64,000 bases of DNA from Pedobacter roseus (lineage in GTDB: Bacteria > Bacteroidota > Bacteroidia > Sphingobacteriales > Sphingobacteriaceae): contig NZ_CP060723.1 in assembly GCF_014395225.1 (NCBI RefSeq), positions 930,001 to 994,000 on the forward strand, given 5' to 3'. The first letter of the stretch is position 1, and each line of letters opens with the position of its first letter. The notes under the pieces were generated by a model, which saw only the letters and a list, made by a program, of their open reading frames with translations, made no database searches and had not been told where the DNA came from. The translations under genes were made by a program, and so were the position numbers. Positions 36,381-44,767 of the stretch are shown here, in pieces.

Positions 36381-37061
36381 TTATTTAGATAGTTGTATAG
36401 TGTTCGATACGTTAATTTTTCCGTTGATTAAATCCATGATGCTGCTTTTTAACATCACAGCTTTTTTTGATTTCGATACATTTGATGCCGGGTTAGTGCT
36501 AATTGTTACAGGCGATTCGAAACGGTAAATGCTCGTATAGGTTGCGCCATTAAAAACAGCCTTGTCTTTCGCTTTTAATTTATTGAATTCGGTTTTTGCG
36601 GTACTTACGGCCTGATATTTCCGGCTGAATGTTTTTGTTGATTTATTATAGCTATAAGATGAGGTATTGGTAGCCTTGATTTTCTGCTGAGCAAGGATAT
36701 TTTTAGTGATGTTGTTGATATTTGAAACATCTTTAAACGAAAAACTGATGGTGGCGATATAATTATTAAAATCGCTGCTGCTTTTTACATTCGATATTCC
36801 TTCTGATTTTTTTAAATAGACAACAGCTTCATTCAATTCCTGCTGGATTTTTTGCCTGCTGGGTACTTTATAACCCTGTACACTATCCAGCAGCATAACT
36901 GAAGCCACTTTGGTTTTACTTTGGCTTAAGTTAATCGTAAGTACAACGTCACCTGTACCATCATTTTTCATGCTGATTTCTTCGATTACTTCAAAACAAG
37001 AACTTAAAATGGGAATCAGCAATACAAATAACAGCAGCTTATACAGTTGTTTCGGGTTCAT
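36381..37061 (-). CDS. Hypothetical lipoprotein, first gene of the DUF4836 cluster
   Basis: The protein has 226 residues. The signal peptide ends in the lipobox ILSSC (Cys at residue 22). The mature part starts FEVIEEISMKNDGTGDVVLTINLS, a pattern found in lipoproteins with a sporadic-strand beta domain, and ends in an amphipathic KINVSNTIQLSK. No enzyme motif is seen. It lies 70 bp upstream of the DUF4836 gene in the same direction and probably acts with it in the envelope. Confidence 0.65.
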   Translation of the reverse strand: MNPKQLYKLLLFVLLIPILSSCFEVIEEISMKNDGTGDVVLTINLSQSKTKVASVMLLDSVQGYKVPSRQKIQQELNEAVVYLKKSEGISNVKSSSDFNNYIATISFSFKDVSNINNITKNILAQQKIKATNTSSYSYNKSTKTFSRKYQAVSTAKTEFNKLKAKDKAVFNGATYTSIYRFESPVTISTNPASNVSKSKKAVMLKSSIMDLINGKINVSNTIQLSK

Positions 37062-37281
37062 ATTAAAGAGGTTTATGTTTTACAATGAAATGTAAAAAGG
37101 AAATGATTATCTGATGGGCCAAACTTAAGAATTTCAGTCCGGAATTTTGAACGATTTAAGATATTCGCAAAAATGGGTGATGAATTTTGTCATTCTTCAA
37201 AATATTGTGCTTCAAAAATCAGGTAATTGTCAATATAAAGACAAGAAAAATGTAAAAGAATGCTTGCTAAGCCTATTTTTC

Positions 37282-37289
37282 TATCTTTG
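37282..37289 (+). promoter_or_regulatory. Candidate -7 element of ccmE
   Basis: TATCTTTG matches TAnnTTTG, 27 nt before the ATG at 37317. An in-frame start at 37260 lies upstream of it and is rejected. Confidence 0.55.
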
Positions 37290-37316
37290 TTGCCAGCTTT
37301 TACAATACATATAAAC

Positions 37317-37751
37317 ATGAAGAAAAGTGCAATCATTGGATTAATTACCATCGCAATTTCCGTAGGGATTTTATTTAGCTTAAATGCAAATACCGATACC
37401 TACTCTAATTTCAAACAGGCCACGCTTTCTGGTAAAGAAGAGCACGTTATGGGCTACTGGGAAAAATCAATGGGTACTTATTATGACGCTTTGAAAGACG
37501 CCAATCATTTTTCATTTCACATGAAAGATGAAAAAGGAGAAGTGAGAGAGGTAATCTATGCAGGTACCAAACCACAGGATTTTGAAAAATCAGAAAAACT
37601 TGTACTGATCGGTAAAATGGATCAGGACAAATTCTACGCATCGAAAATTTTAATGAAGTGCCCTTCTAAATATAACGATAACCTGGTAGAGGTTAATAAG
37701 GATGGCAAAGTCGAAGAAGTAAGCAAGGACGGCGGGAAAAAATATAACTAA
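37317..37751 (+). CDS. ccmE: Cytochrome c maturation heme chaperone CcmE, Cys-type
   Basis: The protein has 144 residues: an N-terminal anchor (3-22) and a periplasmic OB-fold region with the FEKSEKLVLIGKMDQDKFYASKILMKC strands. The heme-binding position is CPSKY (Cys115, Tyr119), that is C-x3-Y instead of the proteobacterial H-x3-Y. CcmE carries heme from CcmABCD to CcmF. The gene lies 8 bp before ccmF. Identification rests on fold pattern plus this context. Confidence 0.85.
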   Translation: MKKSAIIGLITIAISVGILFSLNANTDTYSNFKQATLSGKEEHVMGYWEKSMGTYYDALKDANHFSFHMKDEKGEVREVIYAGTKPQDFEKSEKLVLIGKMDQDKFYASKILMKCPSKYNDNLVEVNKDGKVEEVSKDGGKKYN

Positions 37752-37759
37752 TTTATTTA

Positions 37760-40225
37760 ATGGATATTCAATTTGTAGGCGAACACCTGTTACCAGGTAA
37801 AATCGGACAGTTTTTTATTGTTCTGGCATTTAGTGCATCATTACTATCAACTATATCGTATTTTTTTGCCAGTCGCGATAAAAATTTAGAAGAAAAATCC
37901 TGGAGAAACTTAGGCCGGATTGGATTTCTGATCAACTTTGCCAGTATCATTGGTATTGGTGTAATTTTATTCTACCTCGTACTTGGTCATTATAACGAAT
38001 ACAGTTACGTTTATTTCCACTCTTCAAAAGAATTACCCGTTTATTATATTATTTCGGCCTTTTGGGAAGGGCAGGAGGGAAGTTTCTGGTTATGGGCTTT
38101 CTGGCAATCGTTTTTGGGCGCATTATTGATCTGGAAAGCTAAAACGTGGGAAAACCCTGTAATGACGGTTGTGGCTTTTTCTCAGGTGTTTTTAAGCTCC
38201 ATGATATTGGGAATTTCAATTTTCGGTGAGCGTATCGGAAGCTCTCCGTTTATCCTGTTAAGAGATGCTGTTGATTTAAAAGCAATGGCGCCAGTTGTTT
38301 TTGCCAATCCGGAAAACTTTAAAGATTACCTTAAATTTATTACCGATGGTAGAGGTTTAAATCCATTGTTGCAAAACTATTGGATGGTGATCCACCCACC
38401 AACACTATTTTTGGGTTTTGCCAGTATGGTAGTTCCTTTTGCTTATGGAATTGCAGGTTTATGGCAAAAAAGATACAAAGAATGGATTAAACCTGCTATG
38501 CCATGGACGCTTTTTGCGGTAATGGTGTTAGGTACAGGTATTATTATGGGCTCTTTCTGGGCTTACGAAGCACTAAACTTTGGCGGTTTCTGGGCGTGGG
38601 ATCCAGTTGAAAATGCATCTTTAATTCCATGGTTAACCTTAATTGGGGCTGTACACGTGATGATTGCCTATAAAAATACTGGTCACGCTTATTTTACCGC
38701 GATTGCCCTCGTTTTTTTAAGTTTCTTATTGGTCTTATATGCTTCATTCTTAACCCGTAGTGGAATTTTGGGCGATACCTCAGTACACTCGTTTACCGAT
38801 ATGGGTATGTTCGGCCATTTGATTTTATACAATGTGGTATTTGCTGTTTTGGCTATATGGCTGATTGTGAAAAGATGGAAAGAACTGCCGATTACAACGA
38901 AAGACGAAGAAACTTATTCGCGCGAATTCTGGATGTTTATCGGTGCTTTAGTGGTAACTGTTGCCTGTATCCAGGTTATCTTTTCAACGTCTGTTCCTGT
39001 GTTTAACAAGGCATTCGGAACGAATTTTACGCCACCTATCGATGCTGTTAAATATTACAACCAATGGCAGGCACCATTTGCGGTATTAATTACCCTGATT
39101 TCTGGTTTCTCTCAATATTTAAAATATAAAAGAACCGATCCACGTAAGTTTTACAGCAGTTTAATCTCTGCAATCATCTTTTCGATGGTGTTAACAGCAG
39201 GTTTGGTATATGTAGCCGGTATTTATACCAATACCATGTACATCCTGATTACCTTTAGCTGTTTGTTCGCAGTACTTTCTAACGCAGCCATATTATATCA
39301 GGCTTTTGGTGGAAAGGCCAAGCTGGCTGGTTCGGCAATTGCACACATCGGTTTTGCCTTTTTGATCCTGGGCGCTTTAATTTCTGCCGCTACAAACAAA
39401 CCTTTATCCATCAATGCGAATAATTTTATTCCGGTAAAGGATTTTGAAAAAACAGAGAAACCGGGCGAAAACATCATGTTATACAAAAACGAACCTAAGA
39501 AAATGGGTAAGTACACTGTAACTTATGTTAGCGATACCACAGTAGCACCCAATACCATTTATACCCTTAACTTTAAAGTTTTAGATAAAGAAGGTAAGGT
39601 TAAAGAAGATTTTAATCTTCATCCCCACGTACAGGATAATGAGAAAATGGGGCTTATTGCCTCTCCTGATACCAAACACTATTTAACTTACGATGTGTAT
39701 ACCCACATTACCAGTGCGGCCATTAAAAAAGAATCGCATGGTGATCACGAAGGTCATTCGGATGATGAAAATTATAAAGAGCCACGGATTGTTAAGGTTT
39801 CAGTAGGAGACACCATTCATACGACCAGCGGAATTGTAACCGTTAAAGATTTAAACAGAAAACCTACCGCTAAGGATTTAGCTTTGGCACAAGGCGATTA
39901 TGCGGTTGGTTTGCCATTGGAAATTAATGCTGCCGGTAAGATTTACAACACAGAGCCTATTTTCTTAATAAAAGGTAACAATACTTTCGATTTCGCCCGT
40001 AAAGTGGACGAATTAGACCTGAAATTCCGGTTTTCAAGGGTTTTGCCGGATGAGAAAAAAGTAGAGCTGCAGATTTTTGAAAAACCTCAACAGGCTAAAG
40101 ACTGGGTTGTTTTTAAAGCGATCGAATTTCCTTTCATTAATTTGTATTGGGCTGGTACCATCGTAATGGTTGTAGGTTTCTTGCTTTCAATTTTTAGAAG
40201 AAGAAAAGAGGCCAAAGCCGCATAA
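37760..40225 (+). CDS. ccmF: Cytochrome c heme lyase subunit CcmF
   Basis: The protein has 821 residues and many membrane helices. The WWD heme loop GGFWAWDPVENASLIPWL and flanking motifs (WEGQEGSFWLWAFWQ, IHPPTLFLGFASM) define CcmF. It takes heme from CcmE and attaches it to apocytochromes. A large C-terminal extracytoplasmic domain includes a His-rich loop (HGDHEGHSDDEN) that could bind metal. It lies 8 bp after ccmE and 4 bp before the DUF2520 gene. Confidence 0.9.
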   Translation: MDIQFVGEHLLPGKIGQFFIVLAFSASLLSTISYFFASRDKNLEEKSWRNLGRIGFLINFASIIGIGVILFYLVLGHYNEYSYVYFHSSKELPVYYIISAFWEGQEGSFWLWAFWQSFLGALLIWKAKTWENPVMTVVAFSQVFLSSMILGISIFGERIGSSPFILLRDAVDLKAMAPVVFANPENFKDYLKFITDGRGLNPLLQNYWMVIHPPTLFLGFASMVVPFAYGIAGLWQKRYKEWIKPAMPWTLFAVMVLGTGIIMGSFWAYEALNFGGFWAWDPVENASLIPWLTLIGAVHVMIAYKNTGHAYFTAIALVFLSFLLVLYASFLTRSGILGDTSVHSFTDMGMFGHLILYNVVFAVLAIWLIVKRWKELPITTKDEETYSREFWMFIGALVVTVACIQVIFSTSVPVFNKAFGTNFTPPIDAVKYYNQWQAPFAVLITLISGFSQYLKYKRTDPRKFYSSLISAIIFSMVLTAGLVYVAGIYTNTMYILITFSCLFAVLSNAAILYQAFGGKAKLAGSAIAHIGFAFLILGALISAATNKPLSINANNFIPVKDFEKTEKPGENIMLYKNEPKKMGKYTVTYVSDTTVAPNTIYTLNFKVLDKEGKVKEDFNLHPHVQDNEKMGLIASPDTKHYLTYDVYTHITSAAIKKESHGDHEGHSDDENYKEPRIVKVSVGDTIHTTSGIVTVKDLNRKPTAKDLALAQGDYAVGLPLEINAAGKIYNTEPIFLIKGNNTFDFARKVDELDLKFRFSRVLPDEKKVELQIFEKPQQAKDWVVFKAIEFPFINLYWAGTIVMVVGFLLSIFRRRKEAKAA

Positions 40226-40229
40226 AATC

Positions 40230-40994
40230 ATGAAAATCGTTTTATTAGGTTCTGGAAATGTTGCCACACACTTAGCCAAAGCTTTAAAAAGTAAAGGTGA
40301 AGAACTGGTACAGGTGTATAGTCAAAACCTAACTAATGCAGAGTTATTGGCCAGGTTGGTTGGAGCAGAAGCGGTAAACAATTTAAACAAAATTGAAAAC
40401 AACGCTGATTTATATATCATTTCAGTAAAGGATGATGCCATCGCAACTGTTGCCAAATCTTTAAAAAACGTGACGGGTTTAGTGGTACATACTTCTGGTA
40501 CTACCGATATCAATATTCTGTTGGAGCAGGTGAAGAAAGCAGGGGTATTTTATCCTTTGCAAACCTTTTCAAAAAGTAAGGATGTTTCGTTTGAAAATAT
40601 TCCACTTTGTATCGAAGCAGGTGATGAAGATCAGTTGGCTGTTTTAAAAAGCTTAGCCAGTAAAATAAGTAGCCAGGTTTATGAGCTGGATGGTGAAAAA
40701 AGAAAAGTATTGCACCTTGCTGCCGTATTTGCCTGTAATTTCCCCAATCATTTGTATGCTTTGGCCAATAAAATTTTAAACCAGAACGGTTTGGATTTTG
40801 AAATCATTAGGCCTCTGATTGCCGAAACTGCAGATAAGGTAATGGATAATTTACCCGAAAATGTGCAGACAGGACCTGCGGTGAGGGGCGACGAAAACAC
40901 CTTAAATACGCATTTGAGCATGTTAAATGATATGCCCGAATTGCAGAACATTTATCAAACACTAAGCAATAGCATAAAATTAATGCCGAAATAG
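40230..40994 (+). CDS. Rossmann-like and DUF2520 domain protein
   Basis: The protein has 254 residues. The N-terminal Rossmann motif MKIVLLGSGNVATHLAKAL resembles pyrroline-5-carboxylate reductase and NADP-binding oxidoreductases. The HTSGTTDINIL and GVFYPLQTFSK motifs, and the helical C-terminus with FACNFPNHLYALA, are characteristic of DUF2520. The substrate is unknown. It starts 4 bp after ccmF. Confidence 0.85.
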   Translation: MKIVLLGSGNVATHLAKALKSKGEELVQVYSQNLTNAELLARLVGAEAVNNLNKIENNADLYIISVKDDAIATVAKSLKNVTGLVVHTSGTTDINILLEQVKKAGVFYPLQTFSKSKDVSFENIPLCIEAGDEDQLAVLKSLASKISSQVYELDGEKRKVLHLAAVFACNFPNHLYALANKILNQNGLDFEIIRPLIAETADKVMDNLPENVQTGPAVRGDENTLNTHLSMLNDMPELQNIYQTLSNSIKLMPK

Positions 40995-41016
40995 CATAAT
41001 TACGGCTTTTGCTTGT

Positions 41017-41024
41017 TACTTTTG
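41017..41024 (+). promoter_or_regulatory. Candidate -7 element of the ferredoxin gene
   Basis: TACTTTTG matches TAnnTTTG, 10 nt before the ATG at 41035. Confidence 0.5.
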
Positions 41025-41034
41025 CAAAATAATT

Positions 41035-41367
41035 ATGAGCATTTTTAAACTAAAAATAAATTTTGAAGAAGCAGATCACGAATCTATTGAATTGCCAATA
41101 GCAGCGGGCGAATCTGTTTTAGATGTTTGTCTGGATAACGGAATCGAATTACAGCACAATTGCGGTGGCGTTTGTGGTTGCAGTACCTGCCACGTTTACG
41201 TAACAAAGGGCATGGATAATATCGAAGAGATTTCTGATAAGGAAGAAGATTTTATTGATAGGGCTGTACGTCCGAAAATTACTTCCCGCCTTGGATGTCA
41301 GTGTGTAGTGATTAACGGCGATATCGAAGTAACCATTCCGGATCAGTCTGGTTTTATGGGGCACTAG
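41035..41367 (+). CDS. fdx: Adrenodoxin-type 2Fe-2S ferredoxin
   Basis: The protein has 110 residues. Ligands are Cys43, Cys49, Cys52 (HNCGGVCGCSTC) and Cys88 in RLGCQC, the C-x5-C-x2-C...C pattern of Isc-type ferredoxins. It probably supplies electrons for Fe-S assembly, consistent with iscX 98 bp downstream and hscA elsewhere in the window. Cys47 and Cys90 are extra. Confidence 0.9.
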   Translation: MSIFKLKINFEEADHESIELPIAAGESVLDVCLDNGIELQHNCGGVCGCSTCHVYVTKGMDNIEEISDKEEDFIDRAVRPKITSRLGCQCVVINGDIEVTIPDQSGFMGH

Positions 41368-41369
41368 TT

Positions 41370-41450
41370 AGTCTGGAGTCTAAAGTCCTTAGTTCCCAGT
41401 CTGAAACTTTTCAACATTAAAACTTTACAACATTTAAACCTTTTTCAACA
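41370..41450. repeat. Dispersed repeats between fdx and iscX
   Basis: GTCTGGAGTCTAAAGTCC (about 41372) belongs to the family seen at 41715 and 61431; CAACATTAAAACTTTACAAC (41413-41432) is the inverse of text at 19119-19145. Confidence 0.6.
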
Positions 41451-41465
41451 ACGAACAAACAAAAC

Positions 41466-41708
41466 ATGAACAACGATAAATTTGCCTTACCTTTTTACTG
41501 GAACGATTATGAAGATATTGCGATGTCTTTATATGAGAAATTTGGCGATGATTTTACAGAAGCCAAAATCTACCGCATCCGCTTTACCGAACTTTTAGAA
41601 TGGGTATTGTCTTTGCCAAACTTTAAAGGTACCCGTGAAGAAAGCAGTGAAGGCCATTTAGAGCAAATTCAATCTGCCTGGGTTTACGAATGGAGAGATA
41701 ATCAGTAA
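41466..41708 (+). CDS. iscX: Fe-S cluster assembly protein IscX
   Basis: The protein has 80 residues. PFYWNDYEDIAMSLYEKF and the acidic middle with WVLSLPNFKG, then LEQIQSAWVYEWRDN, are the IscX signature. IscX is a small acidic regulator that binds IscS and iron. It is found next to the ferredoxin gene as in proteobacterial isc operons, but without the other members. Confidence 0.92.
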   Translation: MNNDKFALPFYWNDYEDIAMSLYEKFGDDFTEAKIYRIRFTELLEWVLSLPNFKGTREESSEGHLEQIQSAWVYEWRDNQ

Positions 41709-41783
41709 TTAGTCATGAGTTCGGAGTCTTTAGTCCTGAGTCGACTTAACTCCTAACTCCAAGCTCTAAACTCCAAGCTAAAA

Positions 41784-42311
41784 ATGTTTCTCCAGAAATT
41801 AAAAGAGATCACCACTTTTATCTTCGATGTAGATGGTGTGCTTACCGATGGATCTGTTCAGGTTACTGATAACGGTCAATCATTGCGCACTTTTAACATC
41901 AAGGATGGTTATGCCATGCAATTGGCAGTTAAAAGGGGATACAACATCTGTATTATCTCTGGGGGCGACGGTATTGCGATGGGCAAACGTTTCTTTAACC
42001 TTGGGGTAACCGATGTTTTCCTAGGTACCGGAGATAAGGTGGCCATTTTTAACCAATATCTTCAGGATAAAAATATTACTGCAGGAGAGGTACTTTACAT
42101 GGGCGACGATATTCCTGATCTTAAAGTAATGAGGCTGGTTGGGCTTCCAACCTGTCCGGCCGATGCTGTAGAAGAAATTAAGGTCATTTCTACATTCATA
42201 TCCCCTTATAACGGTGGCAAAACCGCTGTCCGCGACATCATCGAAAAAGTAATGAAAGTGCAGGGCAAATGGCACGATGAAAACCCAAACGCTGCCGATT
42301 CTGGTAGGTAG
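41784..42311 (+). CDS. kdsC: 3-deoxy-D-manno-octulosonate 8-phosphate phosphatase KdsC
   Basis: The protein has 175 residues, HAD superfamily. The nucleophile motif FDVDGVLTDG (Asp15, Asp17), IISGGDG, and the metal motif YMGDDIPDL fit KdsC, which removes phosphate from KDO-8-phosphate in lipopolysaccharide core synthesis. Its length and lack of a cap domain agree with the tetrameric KdsC type. It follows iscX after a 75-bp spacer of dispersed repeat. Confidence 0.9.
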   Translation: MFLQKLKEITTFIFDVDGVLTDGSVQVTDNGQSLRTFNIKDGYAMQLAVKRGYNICIISGGDGIAMGKRFFNLGVTDVFLGTGDKVAIFNQYLQDKNITAGEVLYMGDDIPDLKVMRLVGLPTCPADAVEEIKVISTFISPYNGGKTAVRDIIEKVMKVQGKWHDENPNAADSGR

Positions 42312-42650
42312 GTTCATTAGTCATTGGTTCATTAGTAATTGCTAGTAGGACATTGGTCATTGGTTCACTGGTTATATCCTAACCGCGATTGTCATCCTGA
42401 GCGTAGTCGAAGGATCTCTCTACACGTATTTTCAAGAAATAATTTAGTAGAAAGTTTCTAAAAATTGAACATTGGTCACTACCATAACCGCGATTGTTAT
42501 CCTGAAGGATAATTGAGTTTATAAAATCAATATAAATGACAGAAGGATAAGAAACTGAATGCTTCTAAAAGTATCGTCATTTCGATCAGCGTAGTTGAAG
42601 AATATTAGTTACGTACTACCTACCAGAATGACGTTCCCATTATAAATCTT
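42312..42650. repeat. Mosaic of dispersed repeats
   Basis: GGTTCATTAGTCATTGGTTC (42312-42331) and CATTGGTCATTGGTTCACTGG are followed by GATTGTCATCCTGAGCG (42388-42404) and a TCGTCATTTCGA element (42574-42585) facing AGAATGACG. The 445-bp gap between kdsC and the stress protein contains no gene. Confidence 0.7.
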
Positions 42651-42689
42651 CAACCTCAAAATTTGTAATAAATAAGATTATATCCGAAA

Positions 42690-42737
42690 TTTACATTTAT
42701 AAATTAATCAATCGATTGATTAATTTATAAATGTAAA
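42690..42737. promoter_or_regulatory. 48-bp perfect palindrome upstream of the universal stress protein gene
   Basis: The left half starts TTTACATTTATAAATTAATC and the two 24-base halves are exact inverse complements, centred on TCGA at 42712-42715. It ends 20 bp before the ATG at 42757. It could be an operator, a cruciform or an mRNA hairpin. Confidence 0.8.
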
Positions 42738-42756
42738 AAATGTTAATTTTAATATT

Positions 42757-43587
42757 ATGAGCACATACCTTGTACCCGTTGATTTTTCTAAAACAGCAGA
42801 TCATGCTGCCAAATATGCCGCCAGGTTGAGTTTTGCGATGGAGAATGCGAAAATCATCTTGCTTAATGCTTACTATGTTTCCGAATATGAAAGCATTCTT
42901 CCTACGCCGGATATGATTATAACGACCGATGAACATATCGCCGACGAAATTACGAGAAGGCTTGAGGCGCTGGAAAAACTGAAGTTAAAACTGTTGGAAA
43001 TTAATCCCCAGGCTGAAATAGAAATTTATTTAACAAGGGAAACGCTGCTGAGGTCGATCATTGATCGGATAAATAGGGAGCAGATTGAATTGATTATTAT
43101 TGGCAGTAATGGTAAAAAAGCTAAAGATGAAAGTGATATCGGTTCAAATGCGATTAAAATATCCAAATCAAGTCCGGTACCGGTTTTGGTGGTTCCACCT
43201 AAAGCCGATTATCAATCGATCCGTAAAGCGATTTTGGCCTGCGATTTTAAAAAGGTTAAAGAGGTAATCCCGATGCATGCCCTAAAAAATATCCTGAGCA
43301 AACATACCCTCGAACTTTTGGTGCTCAACATCAATTCCGGACATACGATCGATTCAGAAGAGGAACATTTTTTACACGAAATGCTTAAAGATTTTTCTCC
43401 GGCTTATCATTATTCCGATCATCCCGATATGATTAAAGGCATTGTGAAATTTGCCAAAAGCGAAGAAGCACAGCTGATTATTGCATTGCCCAAAAAATAT
43501 AGTTTTTTCGAAAGTTTGCTTCATGAAAGTGTATCCCAAAAATTGACGATTAAATCGCATGTGCCTGTACTGTTATTGAAAGATTAA
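42757..43587 (+). CDS. Universal stress protein with two USP domains
   Basis: The protein has 276 residues. Two tandem USP folds are visible: the first begins STYLVPVDFSKTADHAAKYA and ends with ELIIIGSNGKKAKDESDIGSNAIKISKSSPVPVLVVPP, while the second starts at about residue 160 and ends SVSQKLTIKSHVPVLLLKD. The GSNG(x)9GSNA-like nucleotide loop is in the first domain. These proteins respond to starvation or hypoxia. A 48-bp palindrome stands in the promoter region. Confidence 0.9.
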   Translation: MSTYLVPVDFSKTADHAAKYAARLSFAMENAKIILLNAYYVSEYESILPTPDMIITTDEHIADEITRRLEALEKLKLKLLEINPQAEIEIYLTRETLLRSIIDRINREQIELIIIGSNGKKAKDESDIGSNAIKISKSSPVPVLVVPPKADYQSIRKAILACDFKKVKEVIPMHALKNILSKHTLELLVLNINSGHTIDSEEEHFLHEMLKDFSPAYHYSDHPDMIKGIVKFAKSEEAQLIIALPKKYSFFESLLHESVSQKLTIKSHVPVLLLKD

Positions 43588-43689
43588 CGATATTAATCTG
43601 CAACAGCTAAGTTACATTTATGGATTAAACTTTTATTCTTTAATATACTCCAACATTTTCAATTTTCAACCAAAAACAACAAAAACAAC

Positions 43690-44079
43690 ATGAAAAAATT
43701 AATGATGATTTGCGGATTGATGCTAGGCATAGCTGGTTTCGCTAACGCGCAGCAAGGTGGTGGACAAGGCAGGATGATGATGAAACCTGAAGAACGTGTA
43801 AAACAGTTAGACGAAAAATTAAAGTTATCTGATGATCAAAAAACAAAATTAACAGCTGTTTTTACTGAGCAGGCAGAAACCATGAAAAAAATGCGCGATG
43901 AAATGCAAGGTGGTGGCGATAGAGATGCGATGAGAGAGAAAATGCAAAAAATGCGTGCTGATAATGATGCAAAAGTTACTGCAGTTTTAACTGACGATCA
44001 GAAAAAAGCTTACGAAACCTGGCAAAAAGAGCAACGTGCCGAAATGGAAAAACGTAGACAAGGTGGTGGAAACAACTAA
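43690..44079 (+). CDS. Small secreted Spy/LTXXQ-like protein
   Basis: The protein has 129 residues with a signal peptide ending ANAQ (about 21). The mature part is Met-, Gln- and Gly-rich at both ends. It contains two LTXXQ-type units: KLKLSDDQKTKLTAVF and AVLTDDQKKAYETW. This pattern resembles the Spy/CpxP periplasmic chaperone or envelope-stress family, though the assignment is tentative. A very strong terminator follows. Confidence 0.7.
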   Translation: MKKLMMICGLMLGIAGFANAQQGGGQGRMMMKPEERVKQLDEKLKLSDDQKTKLTAVFTEQAETMKKMRDEMQGGGDRDAMREKMQKMRADNDAKVTAVLTDDQKKAYETWQKEQRAEMEKRRQGGGNN

Positions 44080-44097
44080 ATCTTGTTAAAATATCAA

Positions 44098-44135
44098 ATA
44101 AGAAAAGCGGCTTTATGCCGCTTTTCTTATTTTAG
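44098..44135 (+). terminator. Strong terminator
   Basis: A perfect 14-bp stem ATAAGAAAAGCGGC / GCCGCTTTTCTTAT with a 5-nt loop is followed by TTTT. Confidence 0.93.
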
Positions 44136-44149
44136 CAAAAAAATAAAAT

Positions 44150-44716
44150 ATGCCTGTAAATTTCCCTCCTATTGTTTTAGCCTCTAAATCTCCCCGCCGA
44201 CAAGAACTTTTAACCCTTATGGGCTTAAATTTTAAAGTAGAATTAAAAGATGTGGATGAAAGTTATCCTGAAGGTTTAAGTCCGGCAGAAATTGCGGTTT
44301 ATATTTCAGAACAAAAAGCAAAGGCTTTTACTGGTGATGGCGAAATTGTAATCACCGCCGATACCATCGTGGCCTTAAATGGCGAAATTTTGGGCAAACC
44401 AACCGACCGCTCGCATGCACAGGAAATGCTGAAGAAGCTTTCAGGAAGTAAACACGAGGTTTTTACTGGCGTAACGATTGTTAAGGGAGATAAAAGTCAT
44501 TCTTTTTACGATCGTACAGAAGTTTTATGTAAAGCGGTTACAAGCGAGGAAATAGACTTCTATATCGACAACTACCAGCCTTTTGATAAAGCCGGAAGTT
44601 ATGGTGTGCAGGATTGGTGGGGTATAGTTGTGGTAGAGCGTATTGAGGGCTCTTATACCAATGTAATGGGCTTGCCTACAGAGAAGCTTTATAACGAGCT
44701 GTTAAATTTTATTTAA
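44150..44716 (+). CDS. maf: Maf-like nucleoside triphosphate pyrophosphatase
   Basis: The protein has 188 residues. The signature LASKSPRRQELL (10-21), the DVDESYP and ADTIVALNGEILGKP motifs, and DKAGSYGVQ are conserved in Maf proteins, which hydrolyse dTTP/UTP or modified nucleotides. Full length. It starts 15 bp after the preceding terminator. Confidence 0.93.
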   Translation: MPVNFPPIVLASKSPRRQELLTLMGLNFKVELKDVDESYPEGLSPAEIAVYISEQKAKAFTGDGEIVITADTIVALNGEILGKPTDRSHAQEMLKKLSGSKHEVFTGVTIVKGDKSHSFYDRTEVLCKAVTSEEIDFYIDNYQPFDKAGSYGVQDWWGIVVVERIEGSYTNVMGLPTEKLYNELLNFI

Positions 44717-44767
44717 ATCGCTTTGTGGAATTTTCTTAAGATTATCATCATCTAAGAAAAACACACA

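Noticed and set aside
42690..42737. FNR or CRP operator in the palindrome
   Set aside because: The core is ATCAA-N4-TTGAT, the everted order of the FNR site, so it does not match a known consensus.
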